Shown here piece after piece: positions 46,886-55,154 of a stretch of DNA of 64,000 nucleotides; positions within the stretch are counted from its first letter, which is position 1, and the number at the start of each line of letters is the position of its first letter. The stretch spans positions 1 through 64,000 of the forward strand of contig NZ_UWYY01000006.1 in the NCBI RefSeq assembly GCF_900608595.1, in the 5' to 3' direction. The notes below the pieces were generated by a model. The model worked only from the letters and a program-made list of their open reading frames with translations, was not told the DNA's origin and searched no databases. The position numbers and the translations under genes were made by a program. The DNA is from Promicromonospora panici (GTDB taxonomy: Bacteria; Actinomycetota; Actinomycetes; Actinomycetales; Cellulomonadaceae).

Positions 46886-49225
46886 TCAGCTCTCCTGCAG
46901 GACCAGCTCGACGGCCAGCAGGTCGCCGCTGTCCGCGCCGTTTACCGCCTCGACGCGGAACGTCACCTCGCCCGGGGCGCCCGCCTCGCGCACGACCGAC
47001 GTGAGGTCGTACTCGTGCTCGGCGGCGCCCTCGCCGTCGGCCGGCGCGGTCAGCGTGCGGGACGGGCCCACCTCGACGCCGTTGAGGAGGATCCTGCGCC
47101 GGCTGGCGGCGCGGTCGACGAAGCGCGTCCGCACCACGGCCGCGCCGTCGGGGCAGCGGAGCCGGTACTGGAACCAGCCCGTCGTGCTGCGCCAGTGGAT
47201 CCCGTCGGCCCCGCCGGCACGGGTCCGCTCCCCCGCGAACCCGTGGTCCACCTCGGGCTGCTGCTCGCCGGCCGCCACTTTGTCGAAGACCGCGGACGCG
47301 GTATCGGCGTCGTCGAGGTCCCGGAGCACGGCCAGGGCAGGAGACGGGTCGGCGTCGGCCGCGAAGTAGATGCTGTAGCGCTCGTCGTGGATGCCCGCGA
47401 AGGGTTCGAGCAGCACGGTGGAGGGAACGAGCTCGCCGGACCGTTCGCGAAGCACCTCGAGCTCGAAGGTCAGCGTGCGCTCGTCGACGGCCGACACTGC
47501 CGCCTCCGGCGGCTCGGCGGCCACGATGCCGCTGCGCCGCAGCGGCACCTTCCGGCCGTGGGCCACGTGGTCCATGCGGCCCGGCCCCGCGACGAGCCCC
47601 TTGAGATCTGCGCCGCCGTCGCGCGACGCGAGCACCACGGGGCCGTAGCGGAACGCCACCCAGCCGGACCCGTCGGGCAGCTCCTCGGCGACCAGCCGGG
47701 GCGCGAGCCGGATCGTGACCGACGTCGTGCCGCTCCAGGTCCGGGCGACCTCGGCGTAGCCGTCGACGACGACCGCGTCGACCGGCTCGTCGTCGACGCT
47801 CAGGCCTACGAGCTCCGCCCACGACGGGACGCGGAGGCGCAGGCTGCGGGCCTTCGGTGCGGCCGACGTGACGACAACGCGGGCCTCGTCGCGGAAGGGC
47901 AGCTCGGTCGACAGCTCGACCCGCAGGCCCTCCTCCGTCCAGTCCAGAACCGACGGCGTGTAGAGCTCGACGCGGAGGTCGGGCCCGTCGTGGGTATAGA
48001 TCAGCTCGTTGTACCGCGTGTGGCCCTCGAGGCCTGACCCGACGCAGCACCACATCGACAGGTGCGGGCGGGAGTACACCCGATAGTGCGCCGGGCGCAT
48101 CGGCGTGAAGTACACGAAGCCCCCGCGCCGGGGGTGGACGGACGAGACCACGTGGTTGAACAGCGCCCGCTCGGCGAGCTCGACGGCGGCGCCGTCGTGC
48201 CGGCGATCGAGCCGCAGGCGTGCGAGCTCGACCATGTTGTGGGTGTTGCAGGTCTCCGGCCCCTCGCGGTCGGTCATCACCTCGGTGAAGTCCGACGACG
48301 GATGGAAATGCTCACGCACGCTGTTCCCGCCGATCGCCAGCGTGCGGCGCTCGACCACCGAGGACCAGAAGGCATCGGCCGCGGCGGCGAACTGCGCGGC
48401 GCCCGGGTCGCCGTCCAGGTCGCCGTTCTGTGCCAGGTCGGCCAGGCGCTGGTAGCCCAGCACCTTGGGGATCTGCGTGTTGGCGTGGAGCCCGTCGAGC
48501 GGGTCGCCGCCGTCGGCCAGCGGGTCCAGCAGCCTGTGGTGGGCCAGCCGCTGCCCCTCGGCGATGAGGTCCTCGCGGCCGGTCAGTACGCCCAGCTCGA
48601 CGAACGCCTCGTTCAGCCCGCCGAACTCGGCGGTGAGAATCTGCTCGACCTGCTCGTCGGTGAGGGCCTTCGTGACCGACAGCCACCAGTCGGCCCACCG
48701 CGTCGCCATGGTCAGCGCGCGTTCGGACCGGCCGTGGGTCGCCGCGTCGATGAGGCCCGCGAGCGTCTTGTGCAGGTTGTAGACGGGGACCCACCGGCCG
48801 TTGAGGGAGAACAGGTCGGCGTCGATGCGCCCGGCGGCGAGCTCGTCGCCCAGGGTGGGTCCGTCCGGCACACCGCCGACATAGCCGGTGCCGACCGCGT
48901 CCTGGCAGCGCTCCAGCACGTCGAGCAGGTGCTCCATGCGGTCGTGCAGCACATCGTGGCCGGTCACCGCCCACAGCTTCGCGTGCGCGGACAGCACGTG
49001 ACCCCCGATGTGGCCGTCGAGGCCCCCGCTCTCCCAGTCGCCGTACGGCTCGGCCCGGCCGTCGATCCCCGCCGCGGCAAGGAACGGGGCGAGGAGCCGG
49101 TCCAGGTCGATGTCGAGTACCGCCTCCAGCGCCCGCTGCTGGACGGTGGCGAACGGTCCGGGGCCGAGCCGGACGGTTCCCAGCGGGAACGTCCGGCCGG
49201 TGGTTACGGGGTATGCGGTGCTCAT
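46886..49225 (-). CDS. GH127 beta-L-arabinofuranosidase
   Basis: A 779-residue enzyme of the GH127 (DUF1680) family. The zinc and catalytic residues known from HypBA1 can be seen: ETCNTHNMVELARL supplies the acid/base Glu and a Cys ligand, and MWCCVGSGLEGH the two adjacent cysteines including the nucleophile. The N-terminal (alpha/alpha)6 barrel is followed by beta-sandwich domains (FRYGPVVLASRDGG) and a C-terminal carbohydrate-binding-like part. No signal peptide is present, so it acts on imported arabinofuranosides in the cytoplasm. ATG 49225 starts the protein after GGAGG. No transporter or regulator is adjacent. Confidence 0.9.
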   Translation of the reverse strand: MSTAYPVTTGRTFPLGTVRLGPGPFATVQQRALEAVLDIDLDRLLAPFLAAAGIDGRAEPYGDWESGGLDGHIGGHVLSAHAKLWAVTGHDVLHDRMEHLLDVLERCQDAVGTGYVGGVPDGPTLGDELAAGRIDADLFSLNGRWVPVYNLHKTLAGLIDAATHGRSERALTMATRWADWWLSVTKALTDEQVEQILTAEFGGLNEAFVELGVLTGREDLIAEGQRLAHHRLLDPLADGGDPLDGLHANTQIPKVLGYQRLADLAQNGDLDGDPGAAQFAAAADAFWSSVVERRTLAIGGNSVREHFHPSSDFTEVMTDREGPETCNTHNMVELARLRLDRRHDGAAVELAERALFNHVVSSVHPRRGGFVYFTPMRPAHYRVYSRPHLSMWCCVGSGLEGHTRYNELIYTHDGPDLRVELYTPSVLDWTEEGLRVELSTELPFRDEARVVVTSAAPKARSLRLRVPSWAELVGLSVDDEPVDAVVVDGYAEVARTWSGTTSVTIRLAPRLVAEELPDGSGWVAFRYGPVVLASRDGGADLKGLVAGPGRMDHVAHGRKVPLRRSGIVAAEPPEAAVSAVDERTLTFELEVLRERSGELVPSTVLLEPFAGIHDERYSIYFAADADPSPALAVLRDLDDADTASAVFDKVAAGEQQPEVDHGFAGERTRAGGADGIHWRSTTGWFQYRLRCPDGAAVVRTRFVDRAASRRRILLNGVEVGPSRTLTAPADGEGAAEHEYDLTSVVREAGAPGEVTFRVEAVNGADSGDLLAVELVLQES

Positions 49226-49304
49226 GGACGGTCTGCCTCCTTGCAAGGTCGCACGGCTCCGTCGCCGGGCTGTGCTGAGAACGGCGCGACTCTACTGGGA
49301 ACGA

Positions 49305-49490
49305 TCACGGCCGGGTATCCGTACCAAGATCCGAGCCACCTCCACGGGCTTGCCGGAACAGGTCGTGGACGATGCGCCAGTTGCCGCTCGTCTTCGAAAG
49401 GTGCAGGTGGTCCAGGTATTCCGCGGTCGCGACCTGGGCCGAGGCGATGTTTCCTTCGACGTGATGCAGCGCACCGATGGCGGTGTTCAC
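49305..49490 (-). pseudogene. C-terminal remnant of an NTF2-like (SnoaL/lumazine-binding type) protein
   Basis: A 61-codon open frame with GTG at 49490 overlapping the methyltransferase stop by 4 nt. Its product, with VEGNIASAQVATAEYLDHLH and LSKTSGNWRIVHDLFR, resembles the last strands of small NTF2-like proteins of about 125-140 residues (DUF4440/lumazine-binding type). The N-terminal half is missing; the open frame further upstream is only a shadow of the methyltransferase. The tail GGGSDLGTDTRP looks random. It may be translated by coupling but cannot form the complete fold. Family identity is from pattern only. Confidence 0.55.
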
Positions 49491-50290
49491 TCGGGCGTCG
49501 CGACCAGCACGTAGCCGGTCAGCGGAATCGTCAGCCGCTCCTCGCCCTCGGTGCGGAACGGCTCGTAGACGGCATAGGAGTCCGAGATGATCGCGTCCAG
49601 TTCGGCCTGAGACAGCCGGTCGGCGAGAGGTGTGGCATTCACCTCGGTGTGCACCATCGCCTCCACGGACGGGAAGCTCGCCGGCCGCTCGTAGTCGTGG
49701 ACCGCGGTCACGCGAAGCCGTGCCGCCGCGCACCGCTCGCGCATGAGGTCACGGTCCCCGAGCACCCAGTAGGTCCCAAGCATCCGCAAAGCGTCCTCTC
49801 CGGCATGCCGGGCCACCATCTCTATCCACGGACCGTAGGCAGGCTGGTCCTCGCGGAGGTCGAACACCTGCACCGCGACCCTCCCGCCCGGTCTGGTCAC
49901 GCGTCCCATCTCACGCAGCGCACCGACAAGGTCAGGGAAGAACATGGCGGCCGACTGGCAGGTGACGACGTCGAAGGAGTCGTCCTCGAACGGCAGCGCC
50001 GCCACGTCGCCCTGCCGCCAGGGCAGGTCGGGTCGAAGTCGGGATGCCACCGCGAGCATGGCCTGGTTCAGGTCGAGCCCGGTGACGTGCCCGGTCGCCC
50101 CGACGCGCTCCGCGGCACCCCGAGCGACGATCCCGGTCCCGCAGGCGACGTCCAGTACGTCCTGGCCGGCCCGCACGCCGACGGCGTCCAGTACGGCGTC
50201 GACCCAGTGGCCGAACAGGGCAGGGACGAAGCGTTCCTCATAGAGCTCGGCCTGCTCGGGGGTGATCTGGAAGGTTTCGGTGGTTGCCAT
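49487..50290 (-). CDS. SAM-dependent methyltransferase (UbiE/type 11)
   Basis: A 267-residue class I methyltransferase. Motif I is VLDVACGTGIVARGAAERVG near residue 47, followed by VTGLDLNQAMLAVA, ALPFEDDSFDVVTCQSAAMF and VTRPGGRVAVQVFD. C-terminal helices SFPSVEAMVHTEV and LSQAELDAIISDSY form the substrate lid. Acceptor unknown. ATG 50290 follows AAGGAGG. It is divergent from the LuxR-type regulator at 50388, which may control it, and runs by a GTGA overlap into a 61-codon remnant of another gene. Confidence 0.88.
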   Translation of the reverse strand: MATTETFQITPEQAELYEERFVPALFGHWVDAVLDAVGVRAGQDVLDVACGTGIVARGAAERVGATGHVTGLDLNQAMLAVASRLRPDLPWRQGDVAALPFEDDSFDVVTCQSAAMFFPDLVGALREMGRVTRPGGRVAVQVFDLREDQPAYGPWIEMVARHAGEDALRMLGTYWVLGDRDLMRERCAAARLRVTAVHDYERPASFPSVEAMVHTEVNATPLADRLSQAELDAIISDSYAVYEPFRTEGEERLTIPLTGYVLVATPE

Positions 50291-50387
50291 GGTGGCCTCC
50301 TTTGCCGGGTACTCCTTACGGTGGCCGATCGGGGCTCGCGCAGCATCGGGCAGATGACCCATTCGACATCCGGCCCATAATGAGGGC

Positions 50388-51971
50388 GTGGGCGAGGAGG
50401 ACCCCCGTCTGCTCGAGCGGCGGGCGGAACAGTGCGCCGAGGCCGGCGACTATGCGGCGTCGTTGGCCCTGCGCGAGCGCGCCTTCGCCCAGTGGCGAGA
50501 GCGTGGCGACCTCCGCCGCGCGGCCTACCTCGCGGCCTACCAGATCGCCTTCGACCATCTGGCGCTCTTCGGCAACCTGGCGGTCGCCCGGGGCTGGATC
50601 GAACGCGGCACGCACCTGGCGGAGCAGGCGGGCGACTGTGCCGAATCCGGCTGGGTCGCGCTGTCCCGAGCGCTGTACACGGCAGACCCGGCGGTACGAG
50701 CGGAGCTCGTCGGCGAGGCGATCCGTCTCGCACAACGTTTCGGCGACGACGACCTCGGGTTCGACGCGCTCGCATACGCCGGCCTGGCCCTGGTCGAGGA
50801 AGGAAGGGTCACCGAGGGGATGCGCCACCTCGACGAGGCCGCAGCCGCTGCTCGCGGAGGCGAGGTCAGGAGTCCGGTGGTGGCGGGGGAGATCTACTGC
50901 AAGCTGCTGGTCGCCTGCGAGAGCACCCTCGACGTCCGACGGGCCGAAGACTGGCAGCCAGTCACGTCCCCGCTCGGGGCCCGGCCCGCCGTGGCGTGGG
51001 CATCCGCGATCTGCCGCACGCACTACGGAGGCATCCTGGTGGTTGCCGGGCGCTGGGACGAGGCCGAGCACGAGCTCGAGGAGTCGCTGCGTCTCTACGA
51101 CGCCAGCTATCGAGCGCTCCGCTCCGCGGCGCTGGCGCGGCTCGCCGAGCTCCGGACACGGCAAGGACGGCTGAGCGAGAGCCGCGAGCTGCTCGCCGGG
51201 CAGATCTTGGACGCCTACGCCGTGCGGCCACGGGCGCGGACGGAGTGGTTGGCCGCGGGCGACGCCGCCGAGCGCGGTCTGGTGGCCGCACGGCTGGAGC
51301 GTGCGTTGGACCGGCGCAGCATGCGTCTGCTCGACGTGCCGGTGCTGGCTCTCCTCACCGAGATGCAGGTGGCCTGCGGTGACGTGCCCGCAGCGACGCG
51401 GACCGCGCGAACCATGGTCCAGCTGACCTCCGCCGACCCGGTCGACGCTCTGGTGGGCTACACCTGCCAGAGCAATGCCTGCGTGGCCGCAGCCGCAGCC
51501 GGAGGTCAAGGATCGGCGCACGAGGTCGTCGTGGACGAGATGGAGAGCGCGATCGCCAGCTTCGCCGCGGCACGACTCCCGTTGGAGTCAGCGACGGCCA
51601 GGCTCCGGCTCGCCGAGCTCGTGCACACCGAGGACCCGGCGCTGGCGAGGGCGGAGGCCAGGACCGCTGCGGAGTCTTTCGCCTGGCTCGGCGCGAACAT
51701 CGAGCTGGACCAGGCCACCGCGCTCCTGCGCAGGCTCGGCGGCCCGGGGCGAACCGGCATACGCCGTGGCGAGGTGCTCACCGACCGCGAGGCGGAGGTG
51801 CTTGCCCTCGTCTCGCAGGGTCTGAGCAACCCGCAGATCGCCCAGAGGCTCTACATCAGCCCCAAGACCGCCTCCCACCACGTGAGCAACCTGCTGGCCA
51901 AGCTCGGGGTCCGGAACCGCGCGGAGGCGGCCGCGTGGGCAGCCGCACGCGACGGAACCGGGCGTCGCTGA
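50388..51971 (+). CDS. LuxR-family transcriptional regulator with TPR-like sensor region
   Basis: A 527-residue regulator. The C-terminal 65 residues are a LuxR/NarL helix-turn-helix (LTDREAEVLALVSQGLSNPQ, then TASHHVSNLLAKLGVRNRAE). The upstream 440 residues are helical with tetratricopeptide-like periodicity (DYAASLALRERAFAQWRERG and similar units) and contain no P-loop, so it is shorter than the ATPase-bearing MalT/LAL type. GTG 50388 is the start. It is divergent from the methyltransferase gene, with 97 bp between, and may regulate that gene. Ligand unknown. Confidence 0.85.
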   Translation: MGEEDPRLLERRAEQCAEAGDYAASLALRERAFAQWRERGDLRRAAYLAAYQIAFDHLALFGNLAVARGWIERGTHLAEQAGDCAESGWVALSRALYTADPAVRAELVGEAIRLAQRFGDDDLGFDALAYAGLALVEEGRVTEGMRHLDEAAAAARGGEVRSPVVAGEIYCKLLVACESTLDVRRAEDWQPVTSPLGARPAVAWASAICRTHYGGILVVAGRWDEAEHELEESLRLYDASYRALRSAALARLAELRTRQGRLSESRELLAGQILDAYAVRPRARTEWLAAGDAAERGLVAARLERALDRRSMRLLDVPVLALLTEMQVACGDVPAATRTARTMVQLTSADPVDALVGYTCQSNACVAAAAAGGQGSAHEVVVDEMESAIASFAAARLPLESATARLRLAELVHTEDPALARAEARTAAESFAWLGANIELDQATALLRRLGGPGRTGIRRGEVLTDREAEVLALVSQGLSNPQIAQRLYISPKTASHHVSNLLAKLGVRNRAEAAAWAAARDGTGRR

Positions 51972-52054
51972 GGGGTTGTGCGCCGACCGGTCGGTCGCCG
52001 GGCTGGCGACGGCGCGACTGTGCGGGAACGGTGACAGGCCGGGGGTCCGTGCCG

Positions 52055-52786
52055 CTAGCCAGGGCCCTGACCTGCGCCGGAGCCCCAACAGTCAGACGTT
52101 GAACTGTGCATGGTCGCTCTGACCTGCTGGTTCACCGTCAGATGGAGCACCATGGGGGGAATCAGGGCGTCCGCTCGCGATGGATATGCAGGACTGGCTT
52201 TCACCGGAGCGAGGCCGACGACGAGGACCGGGTCAACCATCATCTGGTGTGTGGCGTACGGTTTTGGGCCGATCGTGTCGACCACCGGCGCGGCGAGCTC
52301 GTCGAGAGCCTTCAGCGCTTCGGCTCCGGCCTGCGCCTGCCCCGCACAGGTCGCCACGAGCGCCACGACCGGCGTGCCGCGTCGCTCATGGGCCACATCC
52401 GCGTTCCGGCCTGCACGAGCAGCCCGAGCGGATGCAGGAGGAACTCGAACGAGGTGACGATGCCGAAGTTCCCGCCACCGCCCCGCAGCCTTCCGCCCGG
52501 ATGGTCTGCCGCGGTACATCCACGCGAGCGGCGCGCAGGTCGGACAGGTCGATGACGATCCCGTCGTCGCAGAGGGCGTGACCGGCGACCGCGTGCCTGC
52601 CCCGCGGACGGTCACGTCCAGGTCGTTGTCACGCGCGTACCGCACGGCGGTGATGACGTCCGCGACGCCGCGACACCGTGCGATCAACGCGGGACGGCGA
52701 TCGATGTGACCGTTCCAGATCTTGCGCGCCTCGTCGTAGCGCGGGTCGCCAGGCCTGATCAGATCGCCTGCTATCTCGACGTTCAT
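52055..52786 (-). pseudogene. Broken FAD-linked oxidase (BBE-type) gene
   Basis: From ATG 52786 the first 60 codons read as an FAD-binding oxidoreductase (RPGDPRYDEARKIWNGHIDR, ALIARCRGVADVITAVRYAR, VTVRGAG). After GAG the frame is lost. Inserting one base restores HAVAGHALCDDGIVIDLSDL, the FAD-histidine region. A large internal deletion then joins this to GGGGNFGIVTSFEFLLHP, and a further shift is needed to read VVALVATCAGQAQAGAEALK and ATHQMMVDP. An intact member has about 450 residues. Several independent lesions show decay rather than a sequencing error. Confidence 0.85.
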
Positions 52787-53102
52787 CGGTTGACTCCCCA
52801 TCGTGCGGGGTGTGGTCAGAATCGACCGCAAGCAGGTAGTTGCGTACCTGGACAGCGCCCGAGGCGAGGCAGCCGGGGACAAAACCCCACTGGCCGGTCG
52901 CCACCGCGTAGGCGATCCATACAGGCTGCACACCGCCGCCGACCAGCCAGGCCCAGGAGTGGTGTCGACCGGCCGCCCACAGCGCCAGCACTTGCAGCCC
53001 GGTCAGCACCCAGGCCCACATCCGGCTGGACTGCGGTGTGCTCAGCACCAGCGTGGACACGCAGGCGCTCAATGCCAGCGCTCCAGTCAACCGGAAGATC
53101 AT
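52629..53102 (-). CDS. Small membrane protein with a tail overlapping the oxidase pseudogene
   Basis: The first about 95 residues form a small membrane protein with three or four hydrophobic segments (FRLTGALALSACVSTLVLST, MWAWVLTGLQVLALWAAG, GGVQPVWIAYAVATGQWGF). The pattern of Trp and Gly around AYAVATGQWGF resembles short membrane proteins common in actinobacteriophages. The remaining 62 residues are Arg/Ser-rich and are read out of frame through the start of the FAD oxidase pseudogene, so the stop at 52629 is probably not original. No function known; likely a 3'-damaged gene or phage remnant. Confidence 0.5.
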   Translation of the reverse strand: MIFRLTGALALSACVSTLVLSTPQSSRMWAWVLTGLQVLALWAAGRHHSWAWLVGGGVQPVWIAYAVATGQWGFVPGCLASGAVQVRNYLLAVDSDHTPHDGESTDERRDSRRSDQAWRPALRRGAQDLERSHRSPSRVDRTVSRRRGRHHRRAVRA

Positions 53103-53180
53103 GCCGTTTACGCTACGGATCCCCGGTGCTCGTCCGCTTCACCAGAAATCACCAACTGCGCGCGGACCCCGCTGGTTAAT

Positions 53181-53605
53181 TCAGGCCAGGTCATGTTCGT
53201 AGGCATAGGAGGCTGCCGCTGACCGCGACGTGATCCCGAGCTTGCCGAAGATGTTGGCCACGTGGCGGGCGACGGTGTGCTCACTGATCACCAGGTCCGT
53301 CGCGACCTGCCGGTTGGAGCAGCCCTTGGCGATCAGGCGCAGCACCTCCATCTCGCGTGCGGTCAAGCCGCCGCGGGTAGCCGGGCTCGAGGGAACCCGC
53401 AGCGCATTGACGCGCGCGACATCTGGAGCTGCGCCCAGCCGCCCGAAGGCCGCCCCCGCTGTGTCGAACTCCCGCTCGGCCGTAGCAAGATCGCCCAGCT
53501 CCCGCGCGGCCATGCCGACGTGCACCTGCGCCTCGGCAGCCTCGTACGGGCAGGACAGCTCATGGAAGATCGCACGTGCGTTGCGCAGGAGAGGCAACGC
53601 GGCTT
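53181..53605 (-). pseudogene. 3' fragment of a LuxR-family regulator gene
   Basis: Reading toward the stop at 53181, the recognisable protein is ALPLLRNARAIFHELSCPYE and further TPR units (VGMAARELGDLATAEREFDT, FGRLGAAPDVARVNAL), then a LuxR helix-turn-helix (LTAREMEVLRLIAKGCSNRQ, TVARHVANIFGKLGITSRSA). Such regulators have 500-900 residues; only about 140 remain. Upstream of about 53605 the frame stays open, but it is the antisense of a cysteine desulfurase fragment and has no LuxR similarity. The DNA-binding domain is intact, but expression would need a fortuitous start. Confidence 0.8.
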
Positions 53606-53610
53606 CGGCA

Positions 53611-53886
53611 GCGCCCAACACGCTCAACATCTCCATCGACGGGGCGCGTGCGCTGACCATGCTGGCGGACCTTCCCGGTGTGGCGGCCTCGGCCGGCTCT
53701 GCCTGCCACGCCGGGCAAGACACTCCCTCCACGGTCCTGACAGCCATGGGCATCCCCGCCGACCGGGCCCTGACCGCGATCCGGCTCTCCGTCGGGCGCT
53801 GGAGCACCCTCGACGAGGTCGAGCAGGCGGCGACACAGATCGCCATCGCGGCGTCCCGACCACGGCGTCCCACCGCAGTCGCCTAA
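53611..53886 (+). pseudogene. 3' fragment of a cysteine desulfurase (NifS/IscS-like) gene
   Basis: The frame ending at TAA 53886 reads APNTLNISIDGARALTMLAD, then VAASAGSACHAGQDTPSTVL and IRLSVGRWSTLDEVEQAATQ. This is the C-terminal quarter of a class V aminotransferase of the cysteine desulfurase type; SAGSACHAG carries the catalytic Cys loop. The PLP-lysine part is absent. Similarity starts within a few bases of the point where the opposite-strand LuxR fragment ends, so a recombination junction lies at about 53605-53611. Its stop overlaps the convergent MFS gene stop by 4 nt. It may once have belonged to the sulfur module next door. Confidence 0.82.
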
Positions 53887-55154
53887 GTGGCGCGCTGGTG
53901 GGTCTCGTACATGCGTACCGCCACGACGACGGCCGAGACGGCGCTGACGGCAGCGGCCGTCCAGACGGCGGCGTGCAGGCCCATCAGGTCCGCGACGATC
54001 CCGCCGAGGACGGCGCCCACCGTGTAGCCCAGGTCGCGCCAGACCCGGTAGACACCCACGGCCCGGCCACGCCACGCGGGGTGGGCGACGTCGCCGATCA
54101 CGGCAAGCAGGGTCGGGTAGACCAGCGCCGTGCCGGCGCCGAGCAGCACGGTGCCCGCCGCCCAGCCGCCGAACCCGTCGGCCATCGCGATGATCGCCAG
54201 GGCGGTGGCCTGCGTCGCCATGCCGGCGGTGATCAGGTGCTTGCGCCCGATCCGGTCCGACAGCGCCCCCGTGGCAAGCTGGCCCGCGCCCCACACCGCC
54301 GGGTAGAGCGCGAAGAGCAGCCCGATCCGGTCCACCGGCAGGTCGGCGGTGGCGAACAACAGCGGGAACAGGCCCCACGAGAGCCCGAAGTTGAGGTTGT
54401 TCACCAGCCCCGCCTGGCTCGCCGAGGACAGGGCAGGTTCCTTGAGACTGGTCTGGACGACGATCTGCCGGTCGGTCAGCGCGGCGTGCAGGTGGTCGTG
54501 CAGCCCGTCGGCGCGGGGCACGTGCCCGCCGGCCTCCAGCGTCGCGTGGTCACGGGTCTCGCGCACGAAGATCCCGGACAGCAACAGCGCCAGGGCGGTG
54601 TAGGACAGACCGAGCAGGAACGGGGCCGGCCGCAGCCCGTACTGCTCGGCAAGATACCCGGCCAGCAGCGACGTCACGGCCACCGCGCCGTAGCCGGCGG
54701 CCTCGTTCAGCCCCATGGCCAGCCCACGTTGCTTCGGGCCGACCAGGTCGATCTTCATCACCACGGTCGTGGACCACGTCAGGCCCTGGTTGATCCCCAG
54801 CAGCACGTTGGCCGCCACGACCCAGCCCCAGTCGGGAGCCCAGATCAGCAGGAGCGGGACAGGGACGGCGAACAGCCACCCGGCCACCAGGACGGGTTTG
54901 CGCCCGTACCGGTCGGAGAACGTTCCGGCGACATAGTTGGCGATCGCCTTGGAGATCCCGAAGGCGGCCACGTAGGTGAAGATGAACGTGTAGCCGGTCA
55001 GGCCGAACTCGTCCTCGGCGAGCAGCGGCAGCACTGTCTGCTGCTGCCCGACCATGCCACCCACGAGGGCGTTGATCGCCACCAGCAGGGTGAACTGGGC
55101 GGCGTTGGCGCGCAGCCCCAGCCGGATGGGCCGGCTCGTGGACGGGCGGTTCAT
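53883..55154 (-). CDS. MFS transporter
   Basis: A 423-residue major facilitator protein with about twelve helices. The A-loop motif GTFSDRYGRKPVLVAGWLFA lies after helix 2 and is repeated after helix 8 as GALSDRIGRKHLITAG. The central loop is hydrophilic with several histidines (TRDHATLEAGGHVPRADGLH), a possible metal-binding tract. It follows, with a 4-nt overlap, the metallo-beta-lactamase/rhodanese gene, so a role in moving a sulfur species such as sulfite, thiosulfate or sulfide is a reasonable inference, not shown by the sequence. Confidence 0.88.
   Translation of the reverse strand: MNRPSTSRPIRLGLRANAAQFTLLVAINALVGGMVGQQQTVLPLLAEDEFGLTGYTFIFTYVAAFGISKAIANYVAGTFSDRYGRKPVLVAGWLFAVPVPLLLIWAPDWGWVVAANVLLGINQGLTWSTTVVMKIDLVGPKQRGLAMGLNEAAGYGAVAVTSLLAGYLAEQYGLRPAPFLLGLSYTALALLLSGIFVRETRDHATLEAGGHVPRADGLHDHLHAALTDRQIVVQTSLKEPALSSASQAGLVNNLNFGLSWGLFPLLFATADLPVDRIGLLFALYPAVWGAGQLATGALSDRIGRKHLITAGMATQATALAIIAMADGFGGWAAGTVLLGAGTALVYPTLLAVIGDVAHPAWRGRAVGVYRVWRDLGYTVGAVLGGIVADLMGLHAAVWTAAAVSAVSAVVVAVRMYETHQRAT

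Noticed and set aside
53606..53873. N-terminal part of the 230-codon minus-strand frame as part of a LuxR regulator
   Set aside because: This part is exactly antisense to the cysteine desulfurase fragment, which has clear family motifs on the plus strand.
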